From assembly GCA_023262245.1 (NCBI GenBank), contig JALRDC010000056.1, forward strand, positions 1-8,288: DNA of 8,288 nucleotides, written 5' to 3'. Positions 1 to 5,265 of this stretch are shown in pieces (the first letter of the stretch is position 1; every line of letters starts with the position of its first letter). The position numbers and the translations under genes were made by a program. The stretch comes from Flavobacteriaceae bacterium. Lineage in GTDB: Bacteria > Bacteroidota > Bacteroidia > Flavobacteriales > Flavobacteriaceae. The notes beneath the pieces were generated by a model that saw nothing but the letters and a program-made list of their open reading frames with translations, made no database searches and was not told the DNA's origin.

Positions 1-1
1 C

Positions 2-616
2 AAGCGAATAGGAGAGGGAGATACCTGACTCAATACCGGAGGAATGGGAGCTATATCTCCAGTTCCTTTTGCCAATGAGGAATTCATGGCAAAGATTCAC
101 GATCGAATTATCGAACCTACCGTAAGAGGCCTTGAAAAGGACAATTTACCATACAAAGGATTTATTTTTATCGGCCTTATCAAAGTTGGAAACGACCCTA
201 AAGTCATCGAATACAACGTTCGTATGGGTGACCCAGAAACAGAGGTGGTACTTCCAAGACTAAAGACCGACTTCGTTGAAATATTCAAAGCGGTAGCGAA
301 TGGAACTCTTGATCAAGTTCCTTTTGAAATTGATTCTAGAGCAGCAACCACAGTGATGAACGTAGCAGGAGGTTATCCAGAAGCCTACAATAAAGGAGAT
401 GAAATCACCGGAATAGACGCTGTAACAGATCAGATCGTATTTCAGGCGGGAACGACATTAAAAGGCGGGAAAATTGTAACCAATGGAGGTAGAGTACTCG
501 CAGTTACTGCTTTTGGAACTGATTTTAGAGAAGCACTTCAATCTTCTTATGAAGGCGTTTCAAAAATTCAGTTTAAAGATCGTTACTACAGAACGGATTT
601 AGGATTTGATTTGTAA
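2..616 (+). CDS. purD: Phosphoribosylamine--glycine ligase (GAR synthetase), C-terminal part, 5' truncated, with an in-frame stop
   Basis: PurD ligates glycine to 5-phosphoribosylamine with ATP, an early step of cytosolic de novo purine synthesis. The window holds about 204 codons, roughly the C-terminal half of a family usually near 425 residues. Frame 2 begins KRIGEGDT, then TGA at 26-28, then LNTGGMGAISPVPF. This is the family's GDTGxNTGGMGA segment with the glycine after GDT replaced by a stop. Downstream, the ATP-grasp metal-binding stretch EYNVRMGDPETEV (about 214-252) and the C-terminal domain ending DLGFDL look intact, with a TAA stop. The ATG at 44 is an internal Met of the GGMGA motif, so I do not take it as a true start. 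Identity is secure. Whether the gene is broken or the TGA is a base error at the contig edge is open. Confidence 0.93.
26..28 (+). other. In-frame TGA in purD at a conserved glycine position
   Basis: Reading frame 2 gives GAT ACC TGA CTC AAT ACC GGA GGA ATG GGA. The family pattern GDTGxNTGGMGA requires glycine at the third codon. A single G-to-T change at base 26 (GGA to TGA) explains it, and no frameshift is involved. The site lies within 30 bases of the edge, where assembly errors are common. If real, purD would be interrupted here. Confidence 0.85.
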
Positions 617-640
617 GCTTTAAGTTAATTGAAATCATAA

Positions 641-665
641 AAAAAGGCCCTAAATGGGCCTTTTT
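641..665. terminator. Bidirectional intrinsic terminator between purD and the DUF6341 gene
   Basis: A perfect 10-bp stem pairs AAAAAGGCCC (641-650) with GGGCCTTTTT (656-665) across a 5-nt loop TAAAT. The plus strand continues into TTTTTGTTTTATT, giving a U-tract for purD. The minus strand reads through the A-run at 639-645 as a U-tract for the convergent gene ending at 688. The position, 24 bases past the purD stop and 22 bases past the other gene's stop, fits shared use. Confidence 0.9.
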
Positions 666-687
666 GTTTTATTGTAGAATATTCTGA

Positions 688-918
688 TTATAAGAATGAA
701 TGAGAAGTACTTGATTTATCTTCTTCATTATTGTCTTCGAATATTTTTAATTGTTTCATCCAGTAACCAAAGGCAACAAAACCGATAACTACAAACATCC
801 AGTTAACAGTATTTTGTAACCACCAGTTGTCCATAAAACGAATAGCATCTAAAGGTGCAAATAAAAAATCTACAAACAAGGTTTCAATACCTTTCCAAAT
901 ACTAGTCCAAAATCCCAT
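688..918 (-). CDS. DUF6341 family small membrane protein (76 aa), function unknown
   Basis: A 76-residue protein starting MGFWTSIWKGIETLFVDFLF and ending STSHSFL. I recognise it as the short flavobacterial family DUF6341, from the pattern of an aromatic N-terminal helix, LFAPLDAIR, a WW pair followed by NTVNWMF, and YWMKQLKIFEDN. Residues about 37-53 (NTVNWMFVVIGFVAFGY) form one likely transmembrane helix, preceded by an amphipathic aromatic helix (about 3-25) and followed by an acidic, polar tail. As I recall, homologues are often labelled uracil phosphoribosyltransferase, but nothing in this sequence supports that: it is far too short and has no PRPP-binding motif. It is transcribed away from the DUF6427 gene and shares the purD terminator. 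The ATG at 918 is followed by the family's usual N-terminus. No molecular function is known to me. Confidence 0.85.
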   Translation of the reverse strand: MGFWTSIWKGIETLFVDFLFAPLDAIRFMDNWWLQNTVNWMFVVIGFVAFGYWMKQLKIFEDNNEEDKSSTSHSFL

Positions 919-978
919 AACTTTAATTTTTTTGAGGTTCTTTAGTTCACTTTAAAAGCGAAGCTTATCTTTATCGGA

Positions 979-1008
979 CAAAAATATAAAATCCTAAGAT
1001 GATTTCAA
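979..1008 (-). promoter_or_regulatory. Candidate Bacteroidota-type promoter for the DUF6341 gene
   Basis: On the minus strand, TTG (1008-1006) is followed after 19 bases by TATTTTTG (986-979). This matches the Bacteroidota pattern TTG-N17..23-TAnnTTTG. Transcription would begin near 973, giving a leader of about 55 nt before the ATG at 918. The -33 element lies inside the first codons of the divergent DUF6427 gene, so the two genes share regulatory DNA. The match is by eye only; AT-rich DNA gives such hits by chance. Confidence 0.45.
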
Positions 1009-1913
1009 GTGTTTTTGACAAAACTAATCCAATAAATTATTTAGTAGCCCTGCTCATCTTCAGTATTCACTACTGGTTTTGGTTTTGGGCAACAGGAGTG
1101 GAAGCCTATTCAACCCTTGAATTACTGGTGTTTTTTGGCAAACTCACTGTAGTTGGCTTGGGAATGTTACTCGTTGAATTCACTGTAAAGAAGAATCAGA
1201 TTAGCGGGAAAAACACTTATGTAATTCTATTGTTTACCGTTTTTTTTGGATTTTTTGAAAATCAATTATACGACAGAAACACACTTCTCACCCTCTTTTT
1301 CTTATTATTAGCTTTTAGGAGAATCCTTAGCATTCGCTCTTTGGTTTCTATTAAACTAAAGGTTTTTGATGCTAGTTTTTGGATTTTAATAGCCTCTTAT
1401 TTTAACCCTTCCGCTTTGTATTTCTTACTGATTTTGGCTCTTGCAATTTATTTCTATCAATTTGAAAAACTCAAAAATTGGTTGGTGATCCTTCCTGCAA
1501 TTGGAGCCTATTTGTTGCTTGTGTTTGCTTATATGGGAATCGATGAAACCCAGGCTTTTTTTGATCAACATTATCAGTTTCAAATAAACTTTAGCGATTT
1601 GAGCTTTTCAAAGAATCATTTAGTCGTTTTGGGATTTGTCTTTTTGGGAATTCTCGCATCAATTGTCACTTATCGCGGACTCAGCAGGACATTGATAGGG
1701 AAACTAATCAGCATACGATTAGTTCTTTTAAGCTTTTTTGTCGCTGCGTTTATCGCTTTAGCAAACCTTTCTGATGGACAAGAAACCATCTTTTTGTTGT
1801 TTCCGGTTTCTGTGATATATACAAACGCCTTAGAGGCGATTAAAAAACCCTGGATTAAAGATTTAATCCTCCTTGGGTTAATCGCACTTCCATTCGTGTT
1901 GTATACACTTTAA
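999..1913 (+). CDS. DUF6427 family multi-pass membrane protein (304 aa), function unknown
   Basis: The N-terminus MISSVFDKTNPINYLVALLIF matches the flavobacterial family DUF6427. The protein is very hydrophobic, with about 9-10 likely transmembrane helices, for example near residues 15-33, 43-62, 73-107 (two), 126-152 (one or two), 160-180, 207-228, 238-260, 263-281 and 287-303. Polar spots that may matter are YDRN (about 90-93) at the start of a helix and SDGQETIF (about 258-265) between two late helices. There is no signal peptide and no catalytic motif I can name. It is divergent from the DUF6341 gene (80-base gap) and converges on the oxidoreductase gene, leaving only 6 bases between stop codons and no clear terminator. 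I saw no convincing plus-strand promoter; TATCTTTA at 966-973 resembles the -7 box but lacks a -33 partner. The role is unknown; an inner-membrane location is an inference from hydrophobicity. Confidence 0.87.
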   Translation: MISSVFDKTNPINYLVALLIFSIHYWFWFWATGVEAYSTLELLVFFGKLTVVGLGMLLVEFTVKKNQISGKNTYVILLFTVFFGFFENQLYDRNTLLTLFFLLLAFRRILSIRSLVSIKLKVFDASFWILIASYFNPSALYFLLILALAIYFYQFEKLKNWLVILPAIGAYLLLVFAYMGIDETQAFFDQHYQFQINFSDLSFSKNHLVVLGFVFLGILASIVTYRGLSRTLIGKLISIRLVLLSFFVAAFIALANLSDGQETIFLLFPVSVIYTNALEAIKKPWIKDLILLGLIALPFVLYTL

Positions 1914-1919
1914 TAAAGT

Positions 1920-2969
1920 TTAGACATCGTCGTAGTTCAACTCAATTTCTGAGGAGGTAGCGTGAGCTTGACAGGTGAGGATCAATCCTTCTTCAATTTC
2001 AGAATCGGTTAGAATTTCATTTTTTTCCATGACCGCCGATCCCTTGGTGACTCTTGCAATACAGGTACTACATACTCCACCATGACAGGAGTAGGGGACA
2101 TCAATCTTTTCCTTGATACAGGCATCTAAAAGAGCGGTTTTTGAATCGCAGCTCAGCTGATAATCAACTTCGTCAAGAATAACATTCACCTGCACTGTTC
2201 CATTTGCTATTGGAGCTGATTCTGTTTTAGGGGTATTACTGACAAATCGTTCGAAGTGAATACAATATTCATCTACACCTAGCGCTTCCAAAGTTGAAAG
2301 ACTCGTGTTAATCATATCTTCAGGCCCACAAACAAAATAGTCATCAAAGGATAAATGGGAGTAAGTATTCTTGAAAAAGTGATTGATAATTCCCTTGTCA
2401 ATTCTTCCAAATTGAGTTCTTGGGACATTCGCTCTACTGTAGACCCATTCGAGTAAGAAACGATCTGGATACTGTTCTTGTAGTGCTAGAAGTTCATTTC
2501 GATACATGACTTCTTCTACTGTTTTATTTCCAAAAATCAACAAGACTTTTGAAGTGTCATTGGAGTTCAAAACAGATTTTGCAATACTCATCATAGGAGT
2601 AATCCCTGACCCTGCAGCAAGAAGGGCAATATTTTGAATGTTTGAATTTGGAGTCCAAAAGAAGGTTCCAAGCGGAGTCATGACATCGAGATGATCACCT
2701 TCGTTAAGTTTTTCTACAGCAAAAGTTGAAAAGATTCCTCCTTTTACTTTTTTAATTCCTACACTGAGATAATCCTCAGAAGGAGCAGCAGAAATCGAAT
2801 AGGCTCTTCGAACCGATTCTCCGTTGATATCGGCTTTTAAAGTGAGGTATTGCCCCGGCTTAAATTCGTAAGAATCTTTTAGATTTTGTGGTAGTTCTAA
2901 CTTAAGATTAACGGCATTTGCAGTTAATTTATCGATTTGACTTATTTTTAGAGAATAAAATTCGGACAT
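1920..2969 (-). CDS. PaaE-like ferredoxin--NAD(P)H reductase, FAD/NAD(P)/2Fe-2S three-domain oxidoreductase (349 aa)
   Basis: A soluble electron-transfer enzyme passing electrons from NAD(P)H through flavin to a plant-type 2Fe-2S centre. Domains in order are: FAD-binding barrel (about 1-105) with the flavin motif RAYS at 55-58; NAD(P)-binding domain (about 110-245) with GSGITPM at 120-126 and CGPEDM at 214-219; and a C-terminal ferredoxin domain (about 258-349) with cluster cysteines C295, C300, C303 and C333 in the C-x4-C-x2-C...C pattern. Length and order match PaaE, the reductase of phenylacetyl-CoA epoxidase (about 356 aa in E. coli). No paaABCD genes lie here, so the partner is unknown and I give no symbol. 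I chose the ATG at 2969 (MSEFYSLKISQ): the frame extends upstream to a TTG at 2999, but the ten extra residues have no PaaE counterpart and would span the -7 box. The stop is TAA. Confidence 0.88.
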   Translation of the reverse strand: MSEFYSLKISQIDKLTANAVNLKLELPQNLKDSYEFKPGQYLTLKADINGESVRRAYSISAAPSEDYLSVGIKKVKGGIFSTFAVEKLNEGDHLDVMTPLGTFFWTPNSNIQNIALLAAGSGITPMMSIAKSVLNSNDTSKVLLIFGNKTVEEVMYRNELLALQEQYPDRFLLEWVYSRANVPRTQFGRIDKGIINHFFKNTYSHLSFDDYFVCGPEDMINTSLSTLEALGVDEYCIHFERFVSNTPKTESAPIANGTVQVNVILDEVDYQLSCDSKTALLDACIKEKIDVPYSCHGGVCSTCIARVTKGSAVMEKNEILTDSEIEEGLILTCQAHATSSEIELNYDDV

Positions 2970-2986
2970 TAGTGTAGATTTTAATT

Positions 2987-2994
2987 CAAAAGTA
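2987..2994 (-). promoter_or_regulatory. Candidate -7 promoter box for the PaaE-like reductase gene
   Basis: The minus strand reads TACTTTTG, an exact fit to the Bacteroidota TAnnTTTG box, ending 17 bases before the ATG at 2969. A start near 2982 would give a leader of about 13 nt. I found no TTG at the usual 17-23 base spacing, so support is partial. The box also argues against the upstream TTG start at 2999. Confidence 0.4.
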
Positions 2995-3014
2995 CGCAAT
3001 TAAGAAGAAAATTT

Positions 3015-4490
3015 ATGAAAACCATTAGGCAATTTCTCTATTTAGAATGGAACGCTTTTAAACGTTCTCCTACTTTTGAAACCAATCTCGCCATTAAAAT
3101 TCTTATGGGCCTTGTGGCTCTTTATTTTATCGCCATCTTTTTGGCAATAGGGGTGGGTGTATTCTTTATCGCCGAGGATGCAGGTGCTGCTGATCCTCTT
3201 GTTTGGGTCAATAAGTTTATGATTTATTATTTAGCTGCTGATCTTTTTATGCGTTACAGCATGCAAAAGATGCCGATAACTCGAATTAAGCAGTTACTAT
3301 TAACGCCTCTCAATAAGAATCAAATTATTAGATTTTCATTATTAAAATCGAGCTTCTCATTTTTTAACATCATTCACCTGTTCTTTTTGATTCCCTTTTC
3401 AGTGGTTTTGATCGCTCACGATTATTCCATTTTTGGTGTTTTGTCGTGGTTTTTGGGTGTTTTTTTGCTGATTTTGTCTTCTAATTACCTCAATGTTTTT
3501 GTCAATTCAAGTGATCGAATCCTATATGTGGCTTCATTGATTTATATAGTATTAGCGGTGAGTCACTATATGGGGTATTTTGATATTACGCTTTTTACAG
3601 CACCATTTTTTGACGCACTTTATCAACAGCCACTTTATTTAATAGCTCCTGTAGCTTTGTTGTTCTTTATGCGTTATCGAGCGGTGAAGTTTTTTACCAA
3701 TCATATGTTTTTAGACAGCGGTTTGGCTCAGAAAGAAGAATCGGTTCGCAACATCGATTTTGATTTTCTCAAGCGACTAGGCTCTTTAGGAAATTTATTA
3801 ACCAATGATATGCGAATGATTGTTCGCAACAAACGCCCCAAACAAGCTGTGATTGCAGGGATTGCCTTTTTGTTTTACGGCTTGTTGTTTTATACCGATT
3901 CCATTGAGGCTTATGAAGCTCCTGTAATGAAAATGTTCGCAGGAATCTTTGTAACAGGGGGGTTTCTTTTTATGTTTGGTTCCTATGTTCCAAGTTGGGA
4001 TTCTGCCTATTATCCACTTTTAATGACACAGAATTTGTCGTATAAAGATTATTTAAAGTCCAAATGGGCTCTTGTGGTTTTTGCAGTGATTTTCAGTACC
4101 ATTCTCTCGAGTTTATATCTCTTTATCAGCCTTGAAGCTTTTGGATATATTTTGGCTGGAGGATTCTTTAATCTCGGTCTCAATGCATACTTAGTTATTT
4201 TTTCTGGAGCCTTTGTCAAAGTTCCAGTGGATCTGACATCGGGTAAAAAGCCCTTTGGAGACACCCAGGCAATGAACACCAAAACCATGCTGCTCAGTTT
4301 ACCAAAGATTTTATTTCCAATAGGAGTATACGCATTAGGTTATTATACGGTTGGGAACTGGTTTGGAATAACCCTCTTAATATTAGTAAGCCTTTTAGGC
4401 CTTTTGTTTCACAATAAAATACTCGATGCCTTAGTCAAGCTCTACAAGAGAGAAAAATACGACACCTTGGCCTCATACACTAAAAATTAA
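3015..4490 (+). CDS. DUF5687 family ABC-type permease subunit (491 aa)
   Basis: An integral membrane protein recognised as DUF5687 from its start (MKTIRQFLYLEWNAFKRS), the YYLAADLFMRY segment (71-81), KMPITRIKQLLLTPLNK (85-101) and the LLTNDMRMIVRNKRPK stretch (261-276). About 11-12 hydrophobic segments are visible, including about 27-52, 111-133, 139-157, 168-185, 278-293, 306-323, 352-372, 380-400, 428-444 and 449-467. The protein appears as two membrane halves separated by a long polar loop (about 220-277), which may face the cytosol and contact the ATPase. The ATPase gene begins 3 bases after this stop, so the two are almost certainly co-translated as one transporter. An AGAAG just before the ATG could act as a weak ribosome site. 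By analogy with ABC-2-like permeases I infer export; the substrate is unknown. The gene is divergent from the reductase gene, 45 bases away. Confidence 0.88.
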   Translation: MKTIRQFLYLEWNAFKRSPTFETNLAIKILMGLVALYFIAIFLAIGVGVFFIAEDAGAADPLVWVNKFMIYYLAADLFMRYSMQKMPITRIKQLLLTPLNKNQIIRFSLLKSSFSFFNIIHLFFLIPFSVVLIAHDYSIFGVLSWFLGVFLLILSSNYLNVFVNSSDRILYVASLIYIVLAVSHYMGYFDITLFTAPFFDALYQQPLYLIAPVALLFFMRYRAVKFFTNHMFLDSGLAQKEESVRNIDFDFLKRLGSLGNLLTNDMRMIVRNKRPKQAVIAGIAFLFYGLLFYTDSIEAYEAPVMKMFAGIFVTGGFLFMFGSYVPSWDSAYYPLLMTQNLSYKDYLKSKWALVVFAVIFSTILSSLYLFISLEAFGYILAGGFFNLGLNAYLVIFSGAFVKVPVDLTSGKKPFGDTQAMNTKTMLLSLPKILFPIGVYALGYYTVGNWFGITLLILVSLLGLLFHNKILDALVKLYKREKYDTLASYTKN

Positions 4491-4493
4491 TCG

Positions 4494-5189
4494 ATGATAC
4501 AAGCAGTTGATTTGTCCAAAAAATACGGTGGGAATACCGTTCTAAACATTAAAGAACTAATCATCCCAAAAGGGGAGTGTTTTGGTTTGGTCGGCAATAA
4601 TGGAGCGGGGAAAACAACCTTGTTTAATTTGATATTAGACCTTATTAAGCCTTCTTCGGGTCATATTTTAAGCAAGGAAACAAGAGTTGATCAAAGCGAG
4701 GCTTGGAAATCCTATACTACAGCCTATATCGATGAGAGTTTTATCATTGGGTATTTAACCCCTGAAGAATACTTCAATTTCTTGGGAAATCTAAGAGGAA
4801 TTTCACCTACGAGAGTTGAGGAAGAATTGGCTCCTTTTAATGCGCTTTTTGGAAATGAAGTCTTGGGTCAAAAAAAATACATCAGAGACCTCTCTAAGGG
4901 GAATCAAAAAAAAGTGGGTATTGCAGCAGCTTTTTTGGGCGCTCCAGAACTAGTGATCCTAGACGAACCCTTTGCTAATTTAGATCCTACAACACAGATT
5001 CGACTCAAGAATTACATCAAAGAAGTTCACCTTGACGGGGAGACAACACTGTTGATTTCATCTCACGACCTTACCCATATTACCGAGGTGTGTGAGCGCA
5101 TCGTTGTGCTCAGCAAGGGAGATGTTGTTAAAGACCTCAAAACCTCAGAAGAAACCCTAAGAGAATTAGAGACCTATTTTTCAGTCTAG
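4494..5189 (+). CDS. ABC transporter ATP-binding protein, partner of the DUF5687 permease (231 aa)
   Basis: The cytosolic ATPase that drives the adjacent permease. Motifs in order are Walker A GNNGAGKTT (34-42), a Q-loop region AYIDESF (77-83), the ABC signature LSKGN (133-137), Walker B LVILDE with the catalytic glutamate (153-158), D-loop NLDP (162-165) and the H-loop His191 in LLISSHDL. All residues needed for ATP hydrolysis are present. The signature departs from LSGGQ, and the Q-loop has Glu81 or Asp80 instead of Gln; both are familiar in the ABC-2/NatA-type exporter subgroup, so this does not imply inactivity. Length is normal for a single-domain ATPase. It lies 3 bases downstream of the permease gene and ends in TAG, the only TAG stop in the window. 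No intrinsic terminator follows, so some read-through into sprE is possible. Confidence 0.93.
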   Translation: MIQAVDLSKKYGGNTVLNIKELIIPKGECFGLVGNNGAGKTTLFNLILDLIKPSSGHILSKETRVDQSEAWKSYTTAYIDESFIIGYLTPEEYFNFLGNLRGISPTRVEEELAPFNALFGNEVLGQKKYIRDLSKGNQKKVGIAAAFLGAPELVILDEPFANLDPTTQIRLKNYIKEVHLDGETTLLISSHDLTHITEVCERIVVLSKGDVVKDLKTSEETLRELETYFSV

Positions 5190-5204
5190 AAAGCTGCACT
5201 TAAA

Positions 5205-5232
5205 ATTGTAAGTTTGTACAATATTCATTGTA
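5205..5232 (+). repeat. Cluster of ATTGTA / TACAAT half-sites upstream of sprE (possible operator)
   Basis: ATTGTA occurs at 5205-5210 and again at 5227-5232, with the inverse TACAAT at 5217-5222 between them. The palindrome TTGTACAA (5214-5221) sits in the middle. Spacings are 6 and 4 bases. The cluster overlaps the candidate -7 box at 5209-5216, a position where a bound repressor could block transcription. The bases are AT-rich, so chance is a real alternative. Confidence 0.3.
5209..5216 (+). promoter_or_regulatory. Candidate -7 promoter box for sprE
   Basis: TAAGTTTG is an exact match to the Bacteroidota TAnnTTTG box. Transcription would start about 5221, giving a leader of roughly 45 nt before the ATG at 5266. 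No TTG was found at the expected -33 position (the area reads into the end of the ATPase gene), so the call rests on the -7 box and its location in the 76-base gap. Confidence 0.4.
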
Positions 5233-5245
5233 AAACACTGTTATC

Positions 5246-5259
5246 TTCCCTACAGGGAA
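5246..5259 (+). other. Short hairpin in the sprE leader
   Basis: TTCCC (5246-5250) pairs with GGGAA (5255-5259) around a TACA loop, ending 6 bases before the sprE ATG. A 5-bp stem this close to the start could affect ribosome access. It lacks a following U-run, so I do not call it a terminator. Confidence 0.35.
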
Positions 5260-5265
5260 TAATTT

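Noticed and set aside
26..28. UGA read as glycine (alternative genetic code).
   Set aside because: There is only one in-frame TGA in the window although glycine is frequent, and all other genes are open under the standard code. The gene families are flavobacterial, a group not known for recoding. A single base error or mutation is simpler.
97..288. Minus-strand open frame opposite purD.
   Set aside because: It lies wholly within conserved PurD coding sequence and has no recognisable family features.
1852..1869. Inverted repeat GGATTAAA-GA-TTTAATCC as a terminator between convergent genes.
   Set aside because: It lies inside the DUF6427 coding region over 40 bases before its stop, is AT-rich and has no following U-run. 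The two-base centre forces an even shorter stem.
2967..2999. Longer form of the reductase starting at TTG 2999 (359 aa).
   Set aside because: The ten extra residues have no PaaE-family counterpart, and the segment contains an exact -7 promoter box. The ATG at 2969 gives the family's usual N-terminus.
4049..4288. Minus-strand open frame opposite the DUF5687 permease gene.
   Set aside because: It is a shadow of the permease coding region with low-complexity basic composition and no start context.
4722..4745. Missing Q-loop glutamine and odd LSKGN signature as signs of a dead ATPase.
   Set aside because: Walker A, the Walker B glutamate, D-loop and H-loop histidine are all intact. Glu at the Q-loop and relaxed signatures are common in this exporter subgroup.
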